64,000 nucleotides of DNA, from NCBI GenBank assembly GCA_934754495.1, contig CAKVHW010000001.1:186001-250000 (forward strand). The letters are read 5' to 3'. The stretch's first letter is position 1; each line of letters starts with the position of its first letter. Both the position numbers and the translations under genes were made by a program. The DNA is from an uncultured Clostridia bacterium (lineage in GTDB: Bacteria > Bacillota > Clostridia > Christensenellales > UBA1242). Below the pieces are notes generated by a model. That model ran no database searches. It saw nothing but the letters and a program-made list of their open reading frames with translations, and was not told where the DNA came from. This document shows positions 42,752-51,358 of this stretch, one piece after another.

Positions 42752-43936
42752 ATGGAAAATACAAAAGACACTGCTCAAAAGAAAAAATTTACTGCGATTT
42801 TAAGAAAAATAGGTGTTTTTTTTAAAACGAACATCATTTTTACAGTGATTTTAATATTTGCCATAGTTTCATGTTTTTTTGTGCCAATCGACAAGGAATA
42901 TTTAGGGTATTTTGATTGGGGAACAATTGCTACAATTTTTATGATTTTGTTGGTTGTTGCAGGGCTTACGCAAATCAATTTTTTTGAAAGAGTTGCGAGA
43001 TTTATTGTAAAAAAGTTTAAAAACACGCGAAGCATTATTATGTGTATGATATTCCTTACATACCTTTCTGCAATCTTTAATGCAAATGACATGTCTTTGC
43101 TAACACTTTTGCCATTAAGCTATGTTGTGTTAAAATATACAAACAATCTTAAATACTGTGCTTTTACGTTTATTATGCAAAACATCGCTAGCAATTTGGG
43201 TGGAATGCTTGTTCCAATAGGAAATCCTCAAAACCTATACATTTACTCCTTTTATCATTTATCGTTGTGGGAGTTTTTAAAAATTATGGCACTTCCAACA
43301 CTTTTTGCATTAATTTTAATAGTAGCTGTTTGTATGTTTGTAAAACGTGAGCCACTAGAATTTAAAGATGAATATAGTGAGCAAGTAGATAAAAAAGTAC
43401 TCATAGTATTCCTTATATTGTTTGTCGTTGTCTTGTTGGCTGTTTTTAGAGTAATTCCTTGGTGGATTTCACTAATAATTGTATCAAGTGTTGCATTGGC
43501 TGTACAACCAAAGGCTTATTTGGGGGTGGACTATACAATTCCATTTACATTTATAATATTTTTCATATTTGCTGGAAACATTGCTCGCATTCCGGCTATT
43601 ACGAATTTTCTTGTTTCGGTTATTGATAAGCATGTTTTCCTAACTGCATATTTGGGCTGTCAGGTTATATCAAATGTTCCAACAACCATTCTTCTTTCAA
43701 AATTCACAAACAATTATGCCGAACTGCTTGTGTCTGTAAATGTGGCAAGTTTGGGAATCATTTTCTCATCACTTTCTGGAATAATTGCACTAAAAGAATA
43801 TATTAAAGTTGCAAAAAAAGAAAACTTTGATAAAAAAAGAGGTGCTTGGTATTATATTGGCATGGATACATTATTTAATATTGTTGGTGCAATAATCCTT
43901 GTTCCGTTAAGTTATTTTACAATTGGTATTATATAA
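42752..43936 (+). CDS. ion transporter-superfamily permease (SLC13/ArsB/YbiR-like)
   Basis: 394 residues from ATG 42752 (GGAG 10 nt upstream). About 10-11 membrane helices. Two pseudo-repeat signature loops are seen: NANDMSLLTLLPL and NLGGMLVPIGNPQNLYIY in the first half, and FIIFFIFAGNIARIP and SNVPTTILLSKF in the second. This is the layout of the CitMHS/ArsB/NhaD superfamily; the NPQN motif resembles the E. coli YbiR group. Transports an anion or dicarboxylate; the substrate is not predictable. Confidence 0.82.
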   Translation: MENTKDTAQKKKFTAILRKIGVFFKTNIIFTVILIFAIVSCFFVPIDKEYLGYFDWGTIATIFMILLVVAGLTQINFFERVARFIVKKFKNTRSIIMCMIFLTYLSAIFNANDMSLLTLLPLSYVVLKYTNNLKYCAFTFIMQNIASNLGGMLVPIGNPQNLYIYSFYHLSLWEFLKIMALPTLFALILIVAVCMFVKREPLEFKDEYSEQVDKKVLIVFLILFVVVLLAVFRVIPWWISLIIVSSVALAVQPKAYLGVDYTIPFTFIIFFIFAGNIARIPAITNFLVSVIDKHVFLTAYLGCQVISNVPTTILLSKFTNNYAELLVSVNVASLGIIFSSLSGIIALKEYIKVAKKENFDKKRGAWYYIGMDTLFNIVGAIILVPLSYFTIGII

Positions 43937-43970
43937 AAAAGACACCTCACTAGCGTGAGGTGTCTTTTTT
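43935..43970. terminator. bidirectional terminator
   Basis: AAAAGACACCTCAC, loop TAGC, GTGAGGTGTCTTTT: a perfect 14-bp stem between the convergent permease and radical SAM genes. Confidence 0.93.
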
Positions 43971-44015
43971 GTTGTTTTACTAAAAACATTTATTATAAAA
44001 AAATCTATATTGTTT

Positions 44016-45065
44016 TTATAATGTGTTATGTTTACATTTTTTACATAATGGAGCCAATGGAATATTATATACTTTTAGTATTTTTTCGGTATTATTGTAA
44101 ACATCAATTAAGAAGTCAACTGATGGATACCCCCCCCCGATGCCGTTGTATGGAATATAGGGTGAAAGCATTGGCATACAGCCACACTTACATATTTCAG
44201 TAACTGCCTTCAATGTATCTTCTTTGCTTTCAAGTCCCACAATCAAACCTGACCTAACATTTTCCATTCCAAACTCTTTACTTGCAAGACTTAAGAATTT
44301 AAAATATCTATCTTTGCCCATGTGAGATTTTTCTTTACAATACTTTGAGCAAAGTTCATCATTGTATAGTTCAAGATTAATGGCAAGACCCTTTACACCT
44401 ATTTCTTTTAAATGTTTAATATATGGCTCGTATTGAGTATCATCAAAATATGAGTCAAAGCCTCTAGGAGTCATCATTACGTCAAAATCGTAATTAGGAT
44501 ACTTTTTACAGAAATACTCATATACATCGGTAAGATACTTCAAGTCGCAAGGTCTAGGGCTTCCTCCGGATATAAGCACATGGGTTACTCTGTTGTCTTT
44601 AAATGCTTCTTTTAGTGCTTCATCCATTTCTGCAATACTATTTTTCTTGTAAGGTGTTTCGTTCATGGAACAATAAGCGCATGAATTATTGCACCCACTT
44701 ATAGGGTTTATTCTAGCTCTATCAAAATGTACATTAACAAAGGTGGTTAGAGGTGTTCCGTTATTGTTTTTCTGGCAATTTATCATAAATGGTGAAGGTT
44801 TCCATATTTTAATAGGAATAAGTTTCCCTTCATATTCTAGTTGTATCTTATTTTGATTGTTATAAGTGATTTTGTATTTTGAGTCACTATTGATGTGGGC
44901 GGTCAAATATCCACCATTCATTTCTATCATAATTCCAGTTGTTGTGACATAATCATCATTAAAAAACTTTTTCCCATAGTTTTCAATAAGAAAACTTAGT
45001 GCAGATTTTTCAAGACAAACACCGGACATCATTAAATTAATCTTTTGTTTATCAAATTTTTTCAT
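44016..45065 (-). CDS. radical SAM enzyme paired with ATP-grasp ligase
   Basis: 349 residues. A ~120-residue N-terminal domain with no known motif precedes the radical SAM barrel: ISGCNNSCAYCSMNE (C-x3-C-x2-C, ~124-131), LISGGSPRPCD, MMTPRG, LAINLELYN, GLIVGLESKEDT and PYNGIGGGYPS. A second Cys set near the end (CKCGCM, CKKCKHN) may hold an auxiliary iron-sulfur cluster or bind substrate. It overlaps the ATP-grasp gene by ATGA. The NGIGGGYP codons include a run of nine G (44129-44137 on the forward strand as C). The pair likely makes or modifies a small molecule or peptide; the product is unknown. Confidence 0.88.
   Translation of the reverse strand: MKKFDKQKINLMMSGVCLEKSALSFLIENYGKKFFNDDYVTTTGIMIEMNGGYLTAHINSDSKYKITYNNQNKIQLEYEGKLIPIKIWKPSPFMINCQKNNNGTPLTTFVNVHFDRARINPISGCNNSCAYCSMNETPYKKNSIAEMDEALKEAFKDNRVTHVLISGGSPRPCDLKYLTDVYEYFCKKYPNYDFDVMMTPRGFDSYFDDTQYEPYIKHLKEIGVKGLAINLELYNDELCSKYCKEKSHMGKDRYFKFLSLASKEFGMENVRSGLIVGLESKEDTLKAVTEICKCGCMPMLSPYIPYNGIGGGYPSVDFLIDVYNNTEKILKVYNIPLAPLCKKCKHNTL
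44129..44137. repeat. C9/G9 homopolymer tract within radical SAM gene
   Basis: Nine consecutive C (G on the coding strand) encode the three glycines of GIGGGYP. Such tracts are rare in this AT-rich sequence and are prone to slippage. Confidence 0.9.
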
Positions 45066-46030
45066 TTACATTCCTTTATTTTTATTACATTCTTTTTAAA
45101 TTCAGCTTCATTATAAAATGCCATATAATTAAGTTCAAACAAACTTGGCAAGCCTTTTTGTATTAATAATTTATCAAGATGTTCAGACGATGCTTGAAAT
45201 CTTGGGTTTATCTCCATAAAGTATAAATTGTCGTCTTTTAAAATATAATCAACACCACAAATACCGCGATAACCTGCATGCTGTAGTTTTTTTGCAATGT
45301 TAATTGTGGTATTATTTATTAATTTTTTTACTTTATTGTCTAAAGACTTATAGGTGTCAAAATCCCAACCATCGTAATTAAGTTCTTTTCCAACCTTTAT
45401 GTTTTGATAAGAACCTTCAAAAATATGGATATAATTGTTTGAAATCATAAATGTGTTGTTCAAAGATATTGAATTATCTACATAACCAGAAACCGAATAA
45501 GTTATTTTATGGTTTAAGTTTTTCAAAATACTATTACTTTTGTCTAATAGGTGAGTTCCGTATCCGGCAAAACCCGAGGGTTGTTGTACCACAAATTTAT
45601 CACAATTATTTCCAAAGGCTGTTTGCATTTCTTCAAAAGAAATATCCTTTGCTTTAAAATATTTGTATTTTAAACAGTTGGTTTCACTAGTCAAAAACTC
45701 TCTACACTTAGGTTTATTATTTAGTGTTTTTACTAAGTCGATGTTGTTTGTGCATATAATTTTGTCTGTATTTTTCATGAATTCAATAGATGCTTGATTA
45801 TACAACATAAAGCAACAGTCGTTATCTTCTTTTTTGATTTTGTTAATAATTTTATCGTAAAATTTTGATATGGTCTTAAAGTTTTTTAAATCATTGTAAT
45901 CTAGTTTTTGTTTGTAGATGTTTTCAAAACAAATATCGTTTTCGTCACCACCTTCAAGCACAACTAGTTTTTTAAAATAATTATTGTTACTAACAAGTTT
46001 TTTCTTTAATCCTAAATAGTATATGTTCAT
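45062..46030 (-). CDS. ATP-grasp ligase
   Basis: 322 residues. ATP-grasp fold: nucleotide-binding loop VVQQPSGFAGYGTHLL (~144-160) and the metal site GVDYILKDDNLYFMEINPRFQAS (~255-278). These enzymes join a carboxylate to an amine or thiol through an acyl-phosphate. The N-terminal ~110 residues are a Rossmann-like pre-domain. First gene of a two-gene operon with the radical SAM enzyme, with AGAGGAA before the ATG. ATP-grasp plus radical SAM recurs in peptide-derived and amino-acid-derived natural-product pathways, but no precursor peptide is evident here. Confidence 0.87.
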   Translation of the reverse strand: MNIYYLGLKKKLVSNNNYFKKLVVLEGGDENDICFENIYKQKLDYNDLKNFKTISKFYDKIINKIKKEDNDCCFMLYNQASIEFMKNTDKIICTNNIDLVKTLNNKPKCREFLTSETNCLKYKYFKAKDISFEEMQTAFGNNCDKFVVQQPSGFAGYGTHLLDKSNSILKNLNHKITYSVSGYVDNSISLNNTFMISNNYIHIFEGSYQNIKVGKELNYDGWDFDTYKSLDNKVKKLINNTTINIAKKLQHAGYRGICGVDYILKDDNLYFMEINPRFQASSEHLDKLLIQKGLPSLFELNYMAFYNEAEFKKNVIKIKECK

Positions 46031-46080
46031 GCTAATTCCTCTTGTACAACACCATGTTGATGTATGATAAATTTATAAAT

Positions 46081-46108
46081 ATAATACTACACATATATTA
46101 AAATACAA
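46081..46108 (-). promoter_or_regulatory. promoter of the ATP-grasp/radical SAM operon
   Basis: Reverse strand: -35 TTGTAT (46108-46103), 16 bp, -10 TATTAT (46086-46081). Confidence 0.55.
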
Positions 46109-46154
46109 AATAATTTTTCGACAAAATTTTACACCATATTAGTAATAGCTTTTT

Positions 46155-46201
46155 TAAAAAAAACTGCACGCATTTCTCATTTTCACGAGGGTGCGTACAG
46201 T
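46155..46201 (-). terminator. terminator of tRNA-Ser(GCT)
   Basis: Arms ACTGCACGCA (46163-46172)/TGCGTACAGT (46192-46201), with an inner CTC/GAG pair; T-run on the reverse strand. Confidence 0.8.
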
Positions 46202-46208
46202 CCACTAC

Positions 46209-46299
46209 TGGCGGAGAAAGAGGGATTTGAACCCTCGCGGCGTGTTACCGCCCTACACCCTTAGCAGGGGCGCCTCTTCGGCCTCTTGAGTATTTCTCC
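46209..46299 (-). tRNA. tRNA-Ser (anticodon GCT)
   Basis: Acceptor GGAGAAA / TTTCTCC, discriminator G, encoded CCA; anticodon loop CTGCTAA gives GCT; long variable arm; T-loop GGTTCAAATCC. Confidence 0.97.
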
Positions 46300-46470
46300 G
46301 AATTGTGCAAGTTAATAAAAAGAGGGGATTTTTAACTTGCAAGGATATTTTAACAAAACAAACAACATATGTCAATAAATACCTTTAAAGTTTTTAAAAA
46401 ACCTTAAATAGGTATTTTTGCGTGATTTTCATTAAAAAGCGGGCTATAAAAATTTTTTTGTTTAAATCAT

Positions 46471-46499
46471 TTTGAGTTTTTTGCGAAAAATAGTATTAT
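46471..46499 (+). promoter_or_regulatory. promoter of LRR surface protein gene
   Basis: TTTGAG (46471-46476), 17 bp, TATTAT (46494-46499). Confidence 0.55.
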
Positions 46500-46517
46500 A
46501 ATAAAAAAGGTGTGAAA

Positions 46518-47891
46518 ATGAAAAATAGGAAAATTGCGAGATTTGCTATTTTAATAATGTGTATGTTTGCACTATGTATTAGTTTTTCGGCTGGCAGGGG
46601 TGCGGTTTTTGCTGACTCAACGGGGGCGCAAGTTACCGATAGTAAGGTTGGTGATAGTGCACTGTATAGCAAACTAAAAAGCCTTGCACTTAGAACGGAA
46701 GGTGTGCAAACTATTAGAGATAATACATTTAATAAAAACTTGACCGCTTATGTAAACTTGGACTTAAGCGGAACATCATCTCAACAAATTTCAGATATTA
46801 GTGGGTTAAAGTTGTTTACCTTAAACTTCACAAAAACTCTTAACATTTCAAACAATGCGCTTACCGAGGTTGCGGCAGATGTTTTAGCTAGCATGCCAAA
46901 CTTGGAAACCATTATTGTAAGCGGAAACCAACTAACATCGTTAGACCTAACAGGTTGTTATAAAATAAAAGTTGTAGATGCTAGCGATAACAGTCTTACT
47001 AGTTTTAATGGTGCAGATATAAATCCTGCAGATTGTAGTATCGATTTAAGTAAAAACAGATTTTCAAGCATAAAACATATTACGTTGCCACAACAACCAG
47101 TTGGTTCTACTGGCACAGTAAGACTTTACAACAATAATATTCGTGACCTAGAAACAGTAAGTGGTTACAATATTTACTTAGGGCTACAAGGTTTAACATT
47201 TAATGATACAACAGTACTACAAAAAGCAGATACAATTAGATATTATAAATCAGACGAAGTGCACCGCATAAAAACGGTAATTGCAAAAGCTGGCACACCA
47301 GTGGCAACAATTTGCGATTGGAAAGTTACTAAAAACTACGAAGAATATGCTTTGGAAGTAGGTGAATACACAGTAAGTTATTACTATGTAGATGCTTCAG
47401 ATGAAAATACAAATCTAGACATCTCCACAAAGATGCATCGTGTAACAACTACTGCAGATTCATATTATTCTAAGGTTTCAGGTATTTTAAAATACTACAA
47501 TAATCAATACAATGAATTTACTGTTATTCCTACTGTTCCAACATATCAATACATGATTAACGATACCTTGTATGATGAAAGTGAAGTTACTAGATTAAAA
47601 TCTAAAGCGACAATTATGTTGTCAGCAGATTCTAATGCAGACATTTACTACAAATTTGGCGAAAATGGCGAATGGAAAAAAGGCAAAGAAATTAAACTAA
47701 CCAAAGGCGGAAGTTATTTTATAGACGTTAAGGCTGTTGTAGATGGCTATGAAAGTCGCACAACAACAATCTTTATTAATGCTAATGCAAACCTTAACAT
47801 TCCTACAATTTTGCTATTACTAGCAATTGTATTGGGTGCAGGTATTCTGTTTGGGGTAGGATATCCACTAATAAGAAAATATGTGCTTTAA
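46518..47891 (+). CDS. leucine-rich-repeat surface protein with C-terminal membrane anchor
   Basis: 457 residues from ATG 46518 (AAAGG 7 nt upstream). N-terminal signal peptide (FAILIMCMFALCISFSAG, cleavage near VFADS). Several leucine-rich repeats follow between ~70 and 200 (LDLSGTSSQQISDISGLKL; LETIIVSGNQLTSLDLTGC; IKVVDASDNSLTSF), then beta-rich segments. One C-terminal helix (IPTILLLLAIVLGAGILFGVGYPLI) and a short basic tail act as the anchor; there is no LPxTG sortase motif. Likely an adhesion or binding protein on the cell surface. The giant protein at 51359 uses the same anchor style. Confidence 0.85.
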   Translation: MKNRKIARFAILIMCMFALCISFSAGRGAVFADSTGAQVTDSKVGDSALYSKLKSLALRTEGVQTIRDNTFNKNLTAYVNLDLSGTSSQQISDISGLKLFTLNFTKTLNISNNALTEVAADVLASMPNLETIIVSGNQLTSLDLTGCYKIKVVDASDNSLTSFNGADINPADCSIDLSKNRFSSIKHITLPQQPVGSTGTVRLYNNNIRDLETVSGYNIYLGLQGLTFNDTTVLQKADTIRYYKSDEVHRIKTVIAKAGTPVATICDWKVTKNYEEYALEVGEYTVSYYYVDASDENTNLDISTKMHRVTTTADSYYSKVSGILKYYNNQYNEFTVIPTVPTYQYMINDTLYDESEVTRLKSKATIMLSADSNADIYYKFGENGEWKKGKEIKLTKGGSYFIDVKAVVDGYESRTTTIFINANANLNIPTILLLLAIVLGAGILFGVGYPLIRKYVL

Positions 47892-47904
47892 AATGTTTAA
47901 AGTG

Positions 47905-47933
47905 TTGACAATCTTGCCACACAAGAGTATTAT
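47905..47933 (+). promoter_or_regulatory. promoter of the T-box/glyQS transcript
   Basis: Near-consensus -35 TTGACA (47905-47910), 17 bp, -10 TATTAT (47928-47933). Confidence 0.8.
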
Positions 47934-47939
47934 ATTATT

Positions 47940-48104
47940 AAATCCGTTTAAGGCAAGTGGCGATTGCTTAGGAAATGATTAAATATCATTCGCTTTTAAA
48001 GTTTGGCGTAACAAAACAATTAAGGTGGGTGTTTACCAATTAGGGTGGAACCGCGGTTTAGAAAAAATCGTCCCTATGCAAAGTCTTTTTGCATAGGGTT
48101 TTTT
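47940..48104 (+). promoter_or_regulatory. T-box riboswitch (glycine)
   Basis: The invariant T-box AGGGTGGAACCGCG is at 48042-48055, followed by a terminator CCCTATGCAAA (48072-48082)/TTTGCATAGGG (48088-48098) and T-run. TGGA in the T-box would pair with the UCCA end of tRNA-Gly, fitting the glyQS gene downstream. GGC triplets in the upstream stem are candidate specifiers, but I could not fix stem I. Uncharged tRNA-Gly would allow readthrough. Confidence 0.88.
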
Positions 48105-48352
48105 ATTTGCTTTGTTGTAATGCATTATGTAAAATTTAATTAAATTTTATGGTGTTTGAAAGTGTTTAAGATATTAAAAATATTAATTTACATTAATTAT
48201 TAAACAATATTCTAGTGAAATGCGTCAAATTTAAAACATATTAGATAATGTCTAAAATGCAAATATTAAAAAGCAATAAACAACAACTTTGTGACAAAAA
48301 GTATATAGTTTTTGACAAAATATAAAAAATAAAAAAATAAGGAGAATATATT
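48105..48352. other. 248-bp spacer between T-box terminator and glyQS
   Basis: Unusually long and very AT-rich. It includes TTGTGACAAAAAG and TTTTTGACAAAATATAAAA near 48290-48330, which could be a second, T-box-independent promoter close to the start codon. No frame of note. Confidence 0.4.
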
Positions 48353-49738
48353 ATGGAACAAAAAGCAACGATGGACAAAATTGTAAATTTGTGTAAAAAC
48401 AGAGGCTTGATATTTCAAGGTAGTGAAATATATGGCGGAATGGGAAACACATGGGATTACGGTCCAGTAGGTGTAGAACTTAAAAACAATATTAAACGTG
48501 CATGGTGGAAGCGTTTTGTGCAAGAAAGCAAAAATAGTTATGGGGTAGACGCTGCCATTTTAATGAATGCACGTGTGTGGGATGCAAGTGGTCACACAAC
48601 ATCTTTTTCAGACCCTAAAATGGATTGTAAAGAATGTAAAACACGTCACAGAGCCGACAACTTAATTGAAAATTATTGTGAAAAACACCATATTGAAGGG
48701 GTTGTTGTAGACAAGATGACCAATGAAGAAATGGAGAAATTTATTGCAGAACATAATGTAAATTGTCCAGTGTGTGGCAAACATAACTTTACCCCAATTA
48801 GACAATTTAAACTTATGTTTGAAACATCTCGTGGTGTGATTGGTGATGCTCAGGACACAATTTATTTAAGACCCGAAACAGCACAAGGTGAATTTGTAAA
48901 CTTTTTAAATGTTCAAAGAAGCATGCGTGCTAAAGTGCCATTTGGAATTGCTCAAATAGGTAAGGCTTTTAGAAACGAAATTACACCTGGCAATTTTATT
49001 TTCCGTACTATTGAATTTGAACAAATGGAACATCAATGGTTTTGTAAAGAAGGTACTGACCACGAATACTATGAAATATTTAAAAAGAAGGCTTTTGACT
49101 TTTTAACAAGTATTGGTTTTGATAAAGACCATTTGCGTTTTAAAGATCACGACAAACTGGCTCACTATGCTAAGGCTGCTTGTGATATTCAATACTTGTA
49201 CCCAATGGGTTGGCAAGAACTTAACGGCATTCACAACCGTACAAATTATGACCTAAGCCGTCACCAAGAATATTCTGGTAAAAGTATGCTGTATATGGAC
49301 CCAATTACAAACGAAAAATTTGTTCCATATGTTGTTGAGTATTCAATTGGTGCAGATAGATTAACTCTTGCTGTACTTTGCGAGGCATATGACGAAGAAA
49401 CATTGGAAGGGGGCGACACACGTGTTGTTATGCACTTCCACCCAGCAATTGCACCATTTAAAGTTGCAGTTTTGCCACTTCAAAAGAATTTGGGCGAAAA
49501 GGCAAACGAAGTGTACAACATGCTTTCTAAAAACTTTATGTGCGATTATGACGAAGCCGGCAGTATTGGAAAACGTTATCGCCGTGAAGACGAGATTGGT
49601 ACACCATATTGTGTAACAATTGACTTTGATACGCTTGAAAACAACACAGTTACTGTACGTGATCGTGACACAATGCAACAAGAACGTATAAACATTGACG
49701 ACCTTGTAAAATACATTTCCGAAAAAAGTGCATATTGA
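48353..49738 (+). CDS. glyQS: glycyl-tRNA synthetase, single-chain type
   Basis: 461 residues; class II enzyme of the dimeric alpha2 type found in many low-GC bacteria, archaea and eukaryotes. Motif 1 region GNTWDYGPVGVELKNNIKRAWW; zinc-like Cys set CKECKTRH...CPVCGKHNF; motif 2 FRNEITPGNFIFRTIEFEQME; motif 3 SIGADRLTLAVL; C-terminal anticodon domain (~360-455). AAGGAG lies before the ATG. Regulated by the T-box upstream. Confidence 0.97.
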   Translation: MEQKATMDKIVNLCKNRGLIFQGSEIYGGMGNTWDYGPVGVELKNNIKRAWWKRFVQESKNSYGVDAAILMNARVWDASGHTTSFSDPKMDCKECKTRHRADNLIENYCEKHHIEGVVVDKMTNEEMEKFIAEHNVNCPVCGKHNFTPIRQFKLMFETSRGVIGDAQDTIYLRPETAQGEFVNFLNVQRSMRAKVPFGIAQIGKAFRNEITPGNFIFRTIEFEQMEHQWFCKEGTDHEYYEIFKKKAFDFLTSIGFDKDHLRFKDHDKLAHYAKAACDIQYLYPMGWQELNGIHNRTNYDLSRHQEYSGKSMLYMDPITNEKFVPYVVEYSIGADRLTLAVLCEAYDEETLEGGDTRVVMHFHPAIAPFKVAVLPLQKNLGEKANEVYNMLSKNFMCDYDEAGSIGKRYRREDEIGTPYCVTIDFDTLENNTVTVRDRDTMQQERINIDDLVKYISEKSAY

Positions 49739-49763
49739 GTCTTGTTACAACAAGGTGAAATAT

Positions 49764-49793
49764 AAAAAAATGGCTAGTTTTAGCCATTTTTTT
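49764..49793. terminator. terminator after glyQS
   Basis: AAAAAATGGCTA / TAGCCATTTTTT, loop GTTT; suitable for both directions. Confidence 0.9.
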
Positions 49794-49884
49794 GTTTTTT
49801 AAATATTAAAATTGTTAATTGTTTAGCCTTGTATTTTTTTGCTAAATACCTTTTTAAATATCTTATTTTAAATATCTTAAAATA

Positions 49885-50745
49885 TTATTTTTTAATAGGT
49901 TTTATAAATTTAATGTGACCAAGCCAAGGAGTGCGTGCTTCTTTGCCTGCAATACACATAAATATCATAACAATTTTGGTGATTGTTGTAAGAATTAGTA
50001 GTACAACACCAGCAATTAACGAAATCATTAGTACTAGGTTAATCCAAGTGTTGTCGTTTTTAACAATATAACCTACGCAGAATAGTGCAGCGGCTAAAAT
50101 ATCCATAATGAATATTTCAAGACCTTCGTTTGCATGATGTCTTACGTAGTTGTTTTTGCCCTTAATAAGTAGTGGAATAAAGAATAAAATGTAAGATAGC
50201 CAAGCCACACCTTTGCCTTCCTTAACTTCTTCATCGGTGGCATTTCTAACATATACTTTTTTCTTAAGTTTTTTGTCTTTTTTACCATTTTTACCTTTTT
50301 TATCGGCTTCACCAACAACATACATAGGTTGTTCGTTTGCTGGGGCTTCACCTGTTTCATCCATGGTAGGGGTTTGTTGTTCTTCGGTGCTTGCAGTAGG
50401 TGCTTCTGCCATTTCAACAGGCTCAAACCCTTCGCTAGATGTTTCGGTGGCATTAGGGTCAACCACATTGTCGTTGGTAAACATAACTTCGCCCTTATTT
50501 TCATCACTTTGAATGTCTTTACTTAGTATGTATTCGTCAAGTTTTACTTCTTCTGGTTGCTCTGCTAATTTCTCGGCTTCTTCTTGTTTTTTAATATTTT
50601 CTTGTTGTTCGGCATGAAGGCGATTAATGTTGTTAATGGCGGCTAAAAGCTTGCTTTTGTTTTCCTTTACCTTAGTAGGTTCACCAAAATCTTCACTGCT
50701 AAGTAGCAATCCACCCTTAATTAAATCTTCGTTTTTTTGTTCCAT
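49885..50745 (-). CDS. DUF4870-type membrane protein with disordered N-terminus
   Basis: 286 residues. Residues 1-~165 are acidic and disordered (Glu, Gln, Thr and Pro) and end in a lysine cluster (KKGKNGKKDKKLKKK). The last ~110 residues contain three or four hydrophobic helices around YVRHHANEGLEIF, the characteristic motif of DUF4870/Tic20-like small membrane proteins. Function unknown; the long N-terminal extension is unusual. Confidence 0.82.
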   Translation of the reverse strand: MEQKNEDLIKGGLLLSSEDFGEPTKVKENKSKLLAAINNINRLHAEQQENIKKQEEAEKLAEQPEEVKLDEYILSKDIQSDENKGEVMFTNDNVVDPNATETSSEGFEPVEMAEAPTASTEEQQTPTMDETGEAPANEQPMYVVGEADKKGKNGKKDKKLKKKVYVRNATDEEVKEGKGVAWLSYILFFIPLLIKGKNNYVRHHANEGLEIFIMDILAAALFCVGYIVKNDNTWINLVLMISLIAGVVLLILTTITKIVMIFMCIAGKEARTPWLGHIKFIKPIKK

Positions 50746-50822
50746 TTTTCAAATCAACCTTTAAAAAAATCATTTTACTTTTCCACATTATATATTATTT
50801 GCGTTTTTTTGTAAAACATTTT

Positions 50823-50866
50823 AAAGGCAAAAAAAAGAAAGCCTAAAAATTTTACTTTTTTGGCTT
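50823..50866 (-). terminator. terminator of the 50865-51116 gene
   Basis: Reverse strand: AAGCC / GGCTT with an inner A/T stem and T-run; overlaps the stop codon. Confidence 0.6.
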
Positions 50867-51116
50867 ATCTTTCTCTTGTCATAACAAATTCTTTGTTTTG
50901 TCTAATAATTATATCAGTTACGGCTCTGGTAACTAATTTTTGGTTTACATTAACCTTGTTTGCAAAATAATTTACAATTGGGTTTTTAGGTAAAACATTT
51001 TTGATTATTGCCTTGCGATTATCGTGTTTGCTAGGCTTGTTTACGTTGTGTAACCCATTAATGTAATAGCCAATCTTAGACACTTTGTTACGTCTGTCTA
51101 ACTTTTCGTTGCCCAT
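50865..51116 (-). CDS. small basic hypothetical protein
   Basis: 83 residues from ATG 51116, chosen because GAGGG lies 6 nt upstream; earlier in-frame starts lack a site. Rich in Lys, Arg and Asn (MGNEKLDRRNKVSKIGYYIN, later VNVNQKLVTRAVTDIIIRQN). The charge suggests nucleic-acid binding. No family recognised. Confidence 0.6.
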   Translation of the reverse strand: MGNEKLDRRNKVSKIGYYINGLHNVNKPSKHDNRKAIIKNVLPKNPIVNYFANKVNVNQKLVTRAVTDIIIRQNKEFVMTRER

Positions 51117-51225
51117 CTTTTCCCTCTCTAAAAGTTCTAACATTTTTATTATATATGTTTTTTTCACATTGTCAATACCTACCAAATAAAATTTTTGTCT
51201 TATTATTAATTTTATGCGAATTAAT

Positions 51226-51254
51226 TTGACTAATTTTACATATTTTGATAAATT
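51226..51254 (+). promoter_or_regulatory. promoter of the giant surface protein gene
   Basis: -35 TTGACT (51226-51231), 17 bp, -10 TAAATT (51249-51254). Confidence 0.65.
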
Positions 51255-51293
51255 ATTTATAAAAATAAATAAAACATGATTTTTTAATCTGCA

Positions 51294-51328
51294 TTTGCTT
51301 TAACTCAATCTACTTTTGTTAAAGCAAA
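51294..51328 (+). promoter_or_regulatory. 5' UTR hairpin of the giant gene
   Basis: Perfect 11-bp arms TTTGCTTTAAC (51294-51304)/GTTAAAGCAAA (51318-51328), then TTTTATTG. It lies between the promoter and the ribosome site (AAAGGAAAA), so it may stabilise or attenuate the very long mRNA. Confidence 0.6.
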
Positions 51329-51358
51329 TTTTATTGATTAAAGTCAAAAGGAAAACAA

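Noticed and set aside
43955..44203. A forward frame of 82 codons
   Set aside because: It lies antisense to the 3' end of the radical SAM gene and depends on the C9 tract; no ribosome site or family.
50142..50526. Overlapping frames on both strands within the DUF4870 gene
   Set aside because: They are shadows of the low-complexity acidic and lysine-rich coding sequence with no start signals.
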